A stretch of DNA of 64,000 nt from positions 9,174 through 73,173 of the forward strand of contig JBEHWO010000002.1 in NCBI GenBank assembly GCA_040217695.1, read 5' to 3'. The notes below the pieces were generated by a model, which was not told the DNA's origin, made no database searches, and worked only from the letters and a program-made list of their open reading frames with translations. Positions 43,160-51,560 of this stretch are shown piece after piece. Each line of letters opens with the position of its first letter. The stretch's first letter is position 1. A program made the position numbers and the translations under genes. Origin of the DNA: CALARM01 sp040217695. Its GTDB lineage: Bacteria > Vulcanimicrobiota > SpSt-956 > JAKJGF01.

Positions 43160-44356
43160 TTACTTCTCCTCCACTAATTTCTTTGTTTCCTGTGCTATTA
43201 CAAGCTCTTCATTTGTGGGGACACATAAAACTGCAGTTTTCCCTTTACTTATTATTAAACTTCTCTTATCATTCATCTCTTTATCAATTTCTATGCCCAG
43301 GAATTCAAGTCCTTCACAGACAAGTTCTCTTACACGGGAAGCATTTTCTCCTATACCGCCGGTAAAAACAACCGCATCAAGACCTCCCATGACTGCCCCG
43401 TAGGCACCTATATATTTTTTAATCCTGTGGCAGAAAACATCGAGAGCCAGTTTAAACTGAGCTTCTCCTCTGTCGGCCCCGTCTATTATCTCTCTCATAT
43501 CATTTGATCTTTCCGAAATGCCTTTGAGACCTGACTGGTTATTCATAAGTTTATCCATTTCGGCAGGTTTGAGTCCTTCTTTTTCTATGAGATAGGTAAC
43601 AATGGCAGGGTCAATATCCCCGCATCTTGTTCCCATAACAACACCTTCAAGAGGAGTAAATCCCATGGACGTATCTATGGAAATACCTCCTTTAACTGCA
43701 GCAATACTTGCGCCGTTTCCGAGATGACATGTGACTATCTTCAAATCCTCAACAGGTCTTTTTAAAATTTCTGCAGCTTTCTTTGAAACATAATAATGGG
43801 ATGTGCCGTGAAAACCATATCTTCTGATACCCATTTTCTTATATAAAGAATAAGGAAGGGCATATATGTAAGAAGAAGGAGGCATTTTCTGATGAAAAGC
43901 AGTATCAAAAACGCCAACCTGAGGTTTTCCCGGTATAATTCTGGCACATTCTTTTATACCTTTCAGATTATGGGGATTATGAAGAGGAGCGAACTTAATA
44001 CAGTCTTCTATTTGCTGTATAACTTCGTCGTTAATGATAACAGAACTGGCAAATTTCTCTCCCCCGTGAACCACGCGATGACCGATGGCCATAATTTCAT
44101 CCATGTTTTTTATTGTACCATGCTGGGGATGGGTAAGAATATCAATTATCTTCTGAATTGCCACTGCATGATTACTGATTTCCGTAACTTCTCTGTATTC
44201 GTTTTTACCTTTCGGTTGATACCTGAAAATAGCATCAGTACTGCCTATTCTTTCTACTATACCTTTTGCCAGATTTTCTTCTGTCTCTGCACGGATAAGT
44301 TGAAATTTAGCAGATGAGCTGCCACAGTTTAATACCAGGATATTTATTGTTACCAC
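43160..44356 (-). CDS. ackA: Acetate kinase
   Basis: 398 residues; forms ATP and acetate from acetyl phosphate and ADP at the end of fermentation. Motifs NCGSSSAKFQL, AIGHRVVHGGEKF, CHLGNGASIAAVKGG, DTSMGFTPLEGVVMGTRCGD and FTGGIGENA are all present. The usual partner phosphotransacetylase is not in the window. The start is odd: the GTG at 44356 lies inside the ribosome site itself (AAGAAGGTGG), whereas the codon 5 nt after that site, and aligned with the family's N-terminus (then NILVLNCG), is ATA at 44347. Use of ATA as start is possible. First gene of an operon with the Cys-rich and HEAT proteins. Confidence 0.95.
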   Translation of the reverse strand: MVTINILVLNCGSSSAKFQLIRAETEENLAKGIVERIGSTDAIFRYQPKGKNEYREVTEISNHAVAIQKIIDILTHPQHGTIKNMDEIMAIGHRVVHGGEKFASSVIINDEVIQQIEDCIKFAPLHNPHNLKGIKECARIIPGKPQVGVFDTAFHQKMPPSSYIYALPYSLYKKMGIRRYGFHGTSHYYVSKKAAEILKRPVEDLKIVTCHLGNGASIAAVKGGISIDTSMGFTPLEGVVMGTRCGDIDPAIVTYLIEKEGLKPAEMDKLMNNQSGLKGISERSNDMREIIDGADRGEAQFKLALDVFCHRIKKYIGAYGAVMGGLDAVVFTGGIGENASRVRELVCEGLEFLGIEIDKEMNDKRSLIISKGKTAVLCVPTNEELVIAQETKKLVEEK

Positions 44357-44367
44357 CTTCTTTTAAT

Positions 44368-44388
44368 TAGCTATTAGCTATCAGTCGG
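44368..44388. repeat. Degenerate heptads upstream of ackA
   Basis: TAGCTAT-TAGCTAT-CAGTCGG and looser related sequence to about 44430. Nothing else was recognised in the ~210-bp gap apart from the array at 44504. Confidence 0.5.
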
Positions 44389-44503
44389 GCTATCAAGCTG
44401 TTTAAAGCTGACGGCTGAAGTGCTGAATTATTTTTCGACAAATAATTTAAAAGCCCTTTTAAAGAGTCCAGAGTTTAATGTTTTCTCTAATTTATATTAG
44501 AAT

Positions 44504-44531
44504 CGTAACGCGTAACGCGTTACGCGTGACG
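44504..44531. repeat. Heptad array (CGTNACG, 4 units)
   Basis: CGTAACG, CGTAACG, CGTTACG, CGTGACG: all variants differ only at the middle base. GAAT flanks the left edge. Confidence 0.78.
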
Positions 44532-44566
44532 GGACGAACAGTTTTTCATTTAAACACCCATCTATC

Positions 44567-45637
44567 TTATTGCAATTCCCATTCGATGGTATAATTTTCC
44601 TGCCATATATTCTTCAGATGCAGTTCTATCTTATCAGTAGATATCTTCGGGAAATAAATATAACCGTCTGCTTTTTGCCCCTGTGATATAGTACTATCAA
44701 AAATGCTGTCACATCTTATCATATCATGTCTGTTTCCGTCTCCGTCTATCATATAGGCATTATCTTTGAAAGGAGTAATATTCATATCCGAATGACTTGC
44801 ATTATCAATGATTACCTGGAATACGATGTTTGTAGAGATACCTCTGTTTTTTATCTCCTGTTGCATAAGTTTTGTTTTCATATCATTATTAATATCTGTT
44901 CTCTGAGAAAGACGGTAAGTAGAATAAACTCTGAACAGTTCCTGATCCCACATTATAACTGTAATTTTTGATACGGGAGGGGTAACAGGTTTACCGTAAT
45001 CCGGCTGGCCGTAATTATAATTATTATAATCACTGTAATCGAGCCTGTCTGAAGACATTCTCGTAGCTGTAGTAGCCATATATAAAGGGTCGCCGTACAT
45101 TATGGCCAGGCCGAGATTGGCAAGATTATACTGCCAGTCATCATCTTCTGAAGTATTGTTTTCTTTTTTACTTCCTGTTTCTATCTTTATAGCCCTGGTT
45201 CTCATGGCAAGCACACTGTAATAATCGTCTACAGGATTACTTGAAGGACTGTATTTTATATTAACAGGCTGTGAAGTAATTTCATCGGGAACAGGAGATT
45301 TTTCGCCGACTGAAACAGGAGGATTATCAGTGCTGACTGAAGAAAAATCTTTTGTGACAGTATCTCCAAGGTCAGCTATGGAAGAAGACAGTTTTTCAGT
45401 TATCCTTACATTACATGAATTCTCACCGAGAACAGCAATAACTTTTCCTTTTGCAATGGGTTTTTGCAGTCTTAAAATAAGGAGAGTATCGTCTGTCTGA
45501 ATATTATCATTGCTTCCAAGACTTACTATAATCTCATCCTGTGATACAACCTTCACAACCATGCCAACCCTTCCGTAAGCCAGAAAAACAGTTGATAACA
45601 CCATTACCAGTGTTAGAAAAACAATTTTAAATTTCAT
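44567..45637 (-). CDS. Exported protein of unknown function
   Basis: 356 residues with a signal peptide (MKFKIVFLTLVMVLSTVFLAYG). After it comes a small beta domain (VGMVVKVVSQDEIIVSLGSN) resembling the SH3-like segments of periplasmic proteins, an acidic low-complexity middle with Tyr/Asn-rich stretches (SDYNNYNYGQPDYGK) and a C-terminal beta-sandwich (INPFKDNAY-like, then TIEWELQ) that recalls DUF4352-type domains. Not otherwise recognised. Start chosen at 45637 behind GGAGGTG; the frame extends to 45691 but would hide the signal peptide. Confidence 0.65.
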   Translation of the reverse strand: MKFKIVFLTLVMVLSTVFLAYGRVGMVVKVVSQDEIIVSLGSNDNIQTDDTLLILRLQKPIAKGKVIAVLGENSCNVRITEKLSSSIADLGDTVTKDFSSVSTDNPPVSVGEKSPVPDEITSQPVNIKYSPSSNPVDDYYSVLAMRTRAIKIETGSKKENNTSEDDDWQYNLANLGLAIMYGDPLYMATTATRMSSDRLDYSDYNNYNYGQPDYGKPVTPPVSKITVIMWDQELFRVYSTYRLSQRTDINNDMKTKLMQQEIKNRGISTNIVFQVIIDNASHSDMNITPFKDNAYMIDGDGNRHDMIRCDSIFDSTISQGQKADGYIYFPKISTDKIELHLKNIWQENYTIEWELQ

Positions 45638-45678
45638 TTGAATAAACACCTCCGGACATGAGTGATTATAATATATTA

Positions 45679-45770
45679 CTGAGGTGAGCATAAATAATAA
45701 ATATATGCTCTCGTAAAGCGTAATGCGTGACGGGAGGAAAACTTTTATTACATGGTTATGCTCAGGTCAG
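45679..45770. mobile_element. MITE-like element, copy 2
   Basis: 92 bp, ends CTGAGGTGAGCATAA and TTATGCTCAGGTCAG, TA on both outer sides. The centre holds CGTAAAG-CGTAATG-CGTGACG (45712-45732) between CTC and GGGAGG. Upstream of the exported-protein gene. Confidence 0.72.
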
Positions 45771-45815
45771 TATCATAATTATTATATCATACATGAGAAA
45801 AAAGGCAATTGGTTT

Positions 45816-45836
45816 CGTGACGCGTCACGCGTGACG
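45816..45836. repeat. Heptad array (CGTNACG, 3 units)
   Basis: CGTGACG, CGTCACG, CGTGACG: adjacent units in opposite orientation, making a palindrome. Confidence 0.75.
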
Positions 45837-45859
45837 GGAGAGCTTATTTTTTGTATAAT
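45831..45859 (+). promoter_or_regulatory. Possible sigma70-type promoter using a heptad as -35
   Basis: GTGACG of the last heptad (4 of 6 matches to TTGACA) lies exactly 17 nt before TATAAT at 45854-45859, pointing to the BsuPI-domain gene. Confidence 0.4.
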
Positions 45860-45982
45860 GATAGTTATAAAAAAATCACATATATTTACATTTTATTCTA
45901 AATAAAATATAATGTAATCTATAGCTGGTTTCATTAAATACTCAACCCGGTAATTAATCTTTTATTTAAGTTAAAACCTTCG

Positions 45983-46010
45983 CGTCACGCGTTACGCGTC
46001 ACGCGTCACG
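45983..46010. repeat. Heptad array (CGTCACG/CGTTACG, 4 units)
   Basis: CGTCACG, CGTTACG, CGTCACG, CGTCACG, followed by ATTC and then the ribosome site of the next gene. Confidence 0.78.
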
Positions 46011-46020
46011 ATTCATCGAG

Positions 46021-46533
46021 GTGATTTATATCAGAACCTTTATAGTTATATTACTCATAATCTTTACCATATTTGTTGTAGTTATGAATCTTCTGAGTAA
46101 TTATTACCAGCCGGCAGATACAAGTACCTCTCTCAGTACAGGTCAGCTGGAATTCACCCTGGAAACAGGTAAAAAAGTATTTCAACAGGGCGAAGATATA
46201 GATATAAAACTTTCTGTAAAAAATATAACAGATAAACCTGTTACACTGGAGTTCGAAACAACACAGTCCTGTGTATTTATAATAAGACAGCAGGTAAATT
46301 TCGTATTTTTCAGCTACGGTATGGATGTATGGAAATCATCGTACGGGAAGAGATATGAAGAAAAAGAAAATCAAATAGTCCTGAAACAGGGGCAGAAAAA
46401 AACATTTCAAACAGCATGGAAACAGGTAAACGCAAAAGGTGAACCGGTAAACCCCGGGAAATACGTTATAAGCGCTGCCTTACTTACAAAAAACAAACAG
46501 CCTCTTTTACAGCTCAGGATGAATACAAAATAA
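46021..46533 (+). CDS. Exported BsuPI-domain protein
   Basis: 170 residues. A hydrophobic N-terminal anchor (RTFIVILLIIFTIFVVV) is followed by a BsuPI/intracellular proteinase-inhibitor-like beta-sandwich (about 45-165: GQLEFTLETGKKVFQQGEDI, KNITDKPVTLEF, PGKYVISAALLT). Such domains are common in lipoproteins and wall proteins of Firmicutes and cyanobacteria. The GTG at 46021 lies inside GAGGTGAT, a perfect complement of the 16S tail, so it can hardly also be the start. The codon 6 nt after it is ATC at 46030, which would give MRTFIVILL. Start therefore uncertain. Confidence 0.72.
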   Translation: MIYIRTFIVILLIIFTIFVVVMNLLSNYYQPADTSTSLSTGQLEFTLETGKKVFQQGEDIDIKLSVKNITDKPVTLEFETTQSCVFIIRQQVNFVFFSYGMDVWKSSYGKRYEEKENQIVLKQGQKKTFQTAWKQVNAKGEPVNPGKYVISAALLTKNKQPLLQLRMNTK

Positions 46534-46534
46534 A

Positions 46535-46569
46535 TAGCTATCAGCAGTCAACTTTCAGCTTTCAGGCAA
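46535..46569. repeat. Heptad array (CAGCNNT-like, 5 degenerate units)
   Basis: TAGCTAT, CAGCAGT, CAACTTT, CAGCTTT, CAGGCAA in 7-bp register, 1 bp after the BsuPI gene. Confidence 0.5.
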
Positions 46570-46603
46570 TTGAATAACATGTTGAAGAATAATATAAGAT
46601 TTA

Positions 46604-46691
46604 GTGTGGTGAGCATAAATAATACATATCTGGTCCCGTTACGCGTGACGGTAGGAAGACTTTTATGATATGCTTATGGTCATGTCGGCAG
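46604..46691. mobile_element. MITE-like element, copy 3 (degenerate)
   Basis: About 88 bp, left end GTGTGGTGAGCATAA, right end TTATGGTCATGTCGGCAG, with central CGTTACG-CGTGACG (46637-46650). TA at the left; TT at the right. Older than copies 1 and 2 by its mismatches. Confidence 0.6.
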
Positions 46692-46735
46692 TTTATAGCT
46701 GACATTGCTCAATGGTAATAAACAAAGAGGAAGTT

Positions 46736-48706
46736 ATGTCAGTAACCTGTATAAAGTGTAAAACAAGTAATAGGGAAAAAGCAAAATTTTGTTCTAAATG
46801 CGGAAATCTTATGGTTCAGACACAGAACCCTGAGAAAAAGAACAGTGAAAAAATTCTCGGCAACAGATACAGAATAGAAAAATTAATAAAAAGCGGCGGC
46901 ATGGGAGCCATATACAGAGGGAAACATATAAAACTTGACGAAACCTTTGCCATAAAAGAAATGATATTTACCTCTACAGATGAAAAACAAAATCAATATG
47001 CTATGAAACGCTTTTATGAAGAGGCAAAACTCCTATCCAGATTAAGACATCCGAACCTTCCCGTAGTAACGGATTATTTTGATGAAGATAATAAATATTA
47101 CATAGTAATGGATTTTGTAGAAGGAGAAGATCTGGGAGAAATATTAAAAAAATACGGTTCTCCGGGCCTTCCGGAAAAACATGTAACGTTCTGGACAGAA
47201 GAAATATTAAAAGTCCTGGATTATCTTCATTCACAGAACCCGCCTGTTATATACAGAGATATAAAACCTTCAAATGTAATGATAAGAAGAAGTGATAAAA
47301 AAGTCATGCTTGTAGATTTTGGCATAGCCAGAACTGTTCAGGGTAATGTTTATTCGGGACAGACTGCCATAGGAACATTCGGCTATGCACCTCTGGAACA
47401 GTACAGAGGCTCTGTGGAACCAAGAAGTGATATATATGCCCTTGGAGCTACAATGCACTGTCTTCTCACAGGTGTGGAACCTGTATCATGTGACTTCAGG
47501 CCTGTAAGAGAAATAGTGCCGTCACTGTCGGAAGAAATAGAGAAAATAATAGCAAAATCTGTCATGGAAAAACCGGAAGACAGATATTCTTCTGCAAAAG
47601 ATATGTTAAAGGCCATGAATTTTTCACAGGAAGGATACAGGCAACATTTACGTAAAAACCTTCCCCCTCAACCGGTGGAAAGAAAAAAAATAATATGTGA
47701 TTTAAGGACAAGAACATTTTTAAAAGAGCAAATAAGAGATGAAAAAAATATAAATGCCATAAAAAATATTATAAACAACTGGGGTAATAAAGAAAGCTGG
47801 TTTTCAAGGGATCTCGGAAAAAAAATAGACATCACGCAAATAGTAAGGGAAAATGGTTTTATAATTTCTATTGAAGTGCTCTTTCTGGAAAGACTCCTGG
47901 AAGAAGGGATGGAGCCATGCAGTGGTGAGACACAGAAAAGTCCGGTTTTTAATGAACCGTCTTATAAATCTCTGGAAGATTTCCCTGTAACGGGCCCTCC
48001 GGCAAATTTCACGACAAAACTGGATGAACATTATATTTTCCCTGATTCAAAGGAAGTAGTAAGGTGTCCGAAATGCGGAGGCGACGGTGATATTACCTGT
48101 AAAGACTGCAGGGGAAAAGGGATAACAACAAAAACAAAAAAGATAAACAGTAATTCTCCTCCTTCAACGGAATCTGCAAAATGTAAATATTGCAGGGGCA
48201 CAGGTGAGTCTACATGTGATCTGTGTAATGGCTATAAAGAAATTATAAAATATCTCTATTTCAGCACAAAATATTATCCCATGTATTTTTCGGAAATACT
48301 CTACAGGGGAAGACTAGATAAAGGTTTGTTCCAGGAAAGTGATAAATTTCTTATATATGAAGAAGAAATCTTTGACAGACAGAAGGGCAAATCCTTTGAT
48401 GACATAAAACTTAAGCCCCTTCACAACTCTTTATTTGATGAGTCCTTACATGCCCTTATGGATGAAATAAGCTCCCATCATAAAGATGAGAAAAAAATGC
48501 TTAAAATACCTCTTAAAATGAAACTTTCCATAGAAGAAATGGTAATAAGGGAAGTGCAGTTTAAAGATAAAAAGAAAAACAATACCCTCTGGTTATACGG
48601 AACGGAAACGGAAAAAGACAGATTGACAATAGAAAACCGTCCCCTTCTATGGTCTGCCGAAGATGTAATAGACGGCGTGAGAAACATGCTTACAGGACGC
48701 AGATAA
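46736..48706 (+). CDS. Ser/Thr protein kinase with N-terminal zinc ribbon and DnaJ-type zinc repeats
   Basis: 656 residues, soluble. An N-terminal zinc ribbon uses C5, C8, C19 and C22 (CIKCKTSNREKAKFCSKCG). The kinase domain (about 45-310) has the glycine loop KSGGMGAIYRG, K74, catalytic D175 in YRDIKPSN, D194 in VDFGIAR and the activation segment GTFGYAPLEQYRG. A DnaJ-like CxxCxGxG region follows (about 455-510: CPKCGGDGDITCKDCRGKG, CKYCRGTGESTCDLCNG), then an unassigned alpha/beta tail. All catalytic residues are intact. Most bacterial kinases of this class have a membrane segment and sensor domain; here zinc modules take that place. ATG 46736 follows AGAGGAAG; an upstream ATG at 46712 lacks a site. 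Confidence 0.88.
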   Translation: MSVTCIKCKTSNREKAKFCSKCGNLMVQTQNPEKKNSEKILGNRYRIEKLIKSGGMGAIYRGKHIKLDETFAIKEMIFTSTDEKQNQYAMKRFYEEAKLLSRLRHPNLPVVTDYFDEDNKYYIVMDFVEGEDLGEILKKYGSPGLPEKHVTFWTEEILKVLDYLHSQNPPVIYRDIKPSNVMIRRSDKKVMLVDFGIARTVQGNVYSGQTAIGTFGYAPLEQYRGSVEPRSDIYALGATMHCLLTGVEPVSCDFRPVREIVPSLSEEIEKIIAKSVMEKPEDRYSSAKDMLKAMNFSQEGYRQHLRKNLPPQPVERKKIICDLRTRTFLKEQIRDEKNINAIKNIINNWGNKESWFSRDLGKKIDITQIVRENGFIISIEVLFLERLLEEGMEPCSGETQKSPVFNEPSYKSLEDFPVTGPPANFTTKLDEHYIFPDSKEVVRCPKCGGDGDITCKDCRGKGITTKTKKINSNSPPSTESAKCKYCRGTGESTCDLCNGYKEIIKYLYFSTKYYPMYFSEILYRGRLDKGLFQESDKFLIYEEEIFDRQKGKSFDDIKLKPLHNSLFDESLHALMDEISSHHKDEKKMLKIPLKMKLSIEEMVIREVQFKDKKKNNTLWLYGTETEKDRLTIENRPLLWSAEDVIDGVRNMLTGRR

Positions 48707-48711
48707 CGAAT

Positions 48712-48732
48712 CGTGACGCGTGACGCGTGACG
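48712..48732. repeat. Heptad array (CGTGACG, 3 units)
   Basis: Three CGTGACG units, preceded by GAAT and followed by CGAGG, 5 bp after the kinase stop in a convergent gap. Confidence 0.78.
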
Positions 48733-48785
48733 CGAGGATACCAATCGTTCTAATAATGTGCCAGCGTTATTTTTCTTAACAGCTC

Positions 48786-49487
48786 TTAATTACCTTTATT
48801 TTCTGTTTCAGTCATAGAAACGGAAAATCTCTTTTTTACCAGAAAAACAATAATAATTAATAAAATTATACATGGCATTACTACAATCCAGACTTTTTTG
48901 AAGGATTCAAAATAATATTTAAATGTCTCTCCTCCGTAATATATGGCACAGCAGAAAAATGTAGACCATAAAAAGGCACTCAACAGATTTATAAGGCCAA
49001 ATTTAACAGGAGACATCTGGCCGCTGCTGCATACCAGGGCTATGGCTGTACGAAGACCTATGAGAAACCTGGAAGGAAGAACAGCCCAACCTCCGTAAGT
49101 ATCTACCATCTTTTTAATCCATGGATACCAGGCCTGAAGCCTCTTCGATTTTGCTATGACCTTATCAGTATTACCTCTAACCAGATGAAAATAAATATTG
49201 TCTCCAGTAGCTCCTCCTATGGTGGCCATAAGAATTATACCGGGAAGACTCATATAACCCATACCGCAGAAAATACATGATACGAAAAGAACTGTCTCAC
49301 CTTCAACAATAGTACCGATAAGAACTGCCAGATACCCCAGAAGAGAAAGAAACTGTTTATTTTCATTACCACCATTCTGAAACATGGCAAAAACATAATC
49401 TTTAAACGATGCTCCGTATAAAGACAGTAAAACTATAACTATAAGAAGCACTATTACAATAATCACATTTTTTATATTTTTATTCAT
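48786..49487 (-). CDS. DedA-family membrane protein
   Basis: About 233 residues with five to six hydrophobic segments. Family blocks: EGETVLFVSCIFCGMGYMSL, ATIGGATGDNIYFHLVRGN and VLPSRFLIGLRTAIALVCSSG, ending in two membrane helices. DedA proteins move or scramble lipid carriers and phospholipids across the inner membrane. ATG 49487 is chosen behind GGAAAGG; the frame runs to 49505 without a site. It ends the leftward lipid cluster. Confidence 0.85.
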   Translation of the reverse strand: MNKNIKNVIIVIVLLIVIVLLSLYGASFKDYVFAMFQNGGNENKQFLSLLGYLAVLIGTIVEGETVLFVSCIFCGMGYMSLPGIILMATIGGATGDNIYFHLVRGNTDKVIAKSKRLQAWYPWIKKMVDTYGGWAVLPSRFLIGLRTAIALVCSSGQMSPVKFGLINLLSAFLWSTFFCCAIYYGGETFKYYFESFKKVWIVVMPCIILLIIIVFLVKKRFSVSMTETENKGN

Positions 49488-49506
49488 AAAAACAAGCCTT
49501 TCCACC

Positions 49507-49534
49507 CGTCACGCGTCACGCGTTACGCGTCACG
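49507..49534. repeat. Heptad array (CGTCACG/CGTTACG, 4 units)
   Basis: CGTCACG, CGTCACG, CGTTACG, CGTCACG fill the gap between the DedA and YqaA-like genes, ending 3 bp before the YqaA-like stop. Confidence 0.78.
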
Positions 49535-49537
49535 AAT

Positions 49538-50036
<499 letters not shown>

Positions 50037-50038
<2 letters not shown>

Positions 50039-51461
50039 ACCTCCAGAGAAAATCTTCTTTCCACATATTATTCTTCTTCAAAGATTTTATCATCAAACTG
50101 TCATGTTTACCGTGGGCCCATGTATCTGCCATATCGGACAGATCTTTATACTGGCCGTATGAGCCGTAATTTCCTCTGTATCTGAAATATTGAGACGGTC
50201 TCGCAAAAAACCTGGCATAGGCATGTTCAAGAAGGAATTTCATCTCTTCATTTGATATACGGGGATGATGAAAAGTAAGATTGAGGCCGTCAAATTTTTC
50301 CCAGTCAGACTCAAAAATTTCATCCCTTATCTCTTCATAAAATTTCGTTCCCGGAAAGGGAGTCAGTATTTTATAGGAAGCAAGAGTAGTATCCAGTTCA
50401 AGAGAATATCTCGTTGTTTCCACAACACTCTTTACCGTATCTTTCAGATAACCGAATATATAAAAAGCCTGTGTCTGTATTCCCTTTTTCCAGCAATATT
50501 TTATCATATTTCTCTGATGTTCGTCAGGGACGGGCCGCCTTCCGAGTTCTCTCATAGATTCTTCATTTATTGACTCAACGCCGAAAGTCATTCTCTTCAA
50601 TCCGAGCTTCTTAAGCCTCTCAAGGAGAGGTATATCTACTGTATCAAGCCTTGTTTCTATTTCAAAATATATATCCAGCCCGAGTTTTCCCAGTTCTTTC
50701 ATAAATTCTTCAATTCTGTCTTTTCTCCCTGTAAAATTTGAATCCCGAAATATTATATAATGACTTCCGAAAAGCCTGTAATTTCTTTTTATTTCTTTTA
50801 TAACCCTGTCTATCGATTGAAATCTGTATGAACCGCCTATACGATGGGGGCAGTAACTGCACATTTCAGGACAGCTTCTGCTGCTTACCATCGGTATGAC
50901 TTTACTGATAGATTTCATTGTCCCCGGTAGAGCATTTTTTGTTTTATTAAATATTTCCCAGTCGGAAAAAGGAAGACTGTCCATATCAGCAATCTCAGGA
51001 GAATCTATCATACCTGAAAAATTTTCGCTGAAAGCAAGTTCCATACATGCTGCTTCCGGCTCTCCCTTTATAATAAAATCTGCGGCAGAAGAAAAAAGAT
51101 GAGGGAGATGGGTGGCACAGAGCCCTATAAAACCTGTTTTACCATGCCTGTTTTTTTCTTTAAATTTTCTTGCCCAGTACCGTTCATTTTTATAATCTAC
51201 AAGAGAAGACAATATTATGGCCACATCACCTTCCGGCACGGGGCCGTCTGTAAATATAACTTCATGACCTGCCCCTTTAAAGATAGACGCAAGAAGAGAC
51301 ATTTGAATACTGGGAATATTCTGATAGGCTCTCCTTACCCATTCGAGCCACAGGGTTGTTATGGAGAAAGCTTTAAATCTGGCGCCGAAACCGCCTACAA
51401 TGGTATCTTTATTGACAAAACCATTTTTTCCTTTTATATCTGCAAGAACTATTTTTGACAT
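50037..51461 (-). CDS. B12-binding-type radical SAM protein
   Basis: 474 residues. An N-terminal Rossmann-like region (about 1-150; LLASIFKGAGHEVIFTDGP, GFIGLCATHLPHLFSSAADF) has the layout of cobalamin-binding domains, though no DxHxxG is visible, so it may not bind B12. The radical SAM domain (about 185-400) has cluster Cys C197, C201, C204 (CPEMCSYC), the strand IIFRDSNFTGRKDRI and FGVESINEESMRELGRR. Class members methylate, cyclise or couple carbons of lipids and antibiotics. In this cluster a lipid substrate is likely (inference). AGAGG site before ATG. The stop codon lies in a heptad array. Confidence 0.85.
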
Positions 51462-51480
51462 TATTTACCTCTTTAAATAG

Positions 51481-51560
51481 TGAGAAGTGAGAAGTGAGAG
51501 GTGAGATGAAAGAGTAGAGAATTATGACTTCTCACTTTTCACTTTTCACTTTTCACTTTA
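51481..51560. repeat. Inverted pair of heptad arrays (TGAGAAG and CTTTTCA)
   Basis: TGAGAAG, TGAGAAG, TGAGAGG, TGAGATG at 51481-51508 and CTTCTCA, CTTTTCA x3 at 51528-51555 can pair into one hairpin. The right end overlaps the TAA stop of the ABC permease gene (plus-strand TTA at 51558-51560). Confidence 0.8.

Noticed and set aside
45723..45905. 60-codon open frame across MITE copy 2 and the next heptad array
   Set aside because: It is made of mobile-element and repeat sequence, with no ribosome site and no resemblance to a protein.
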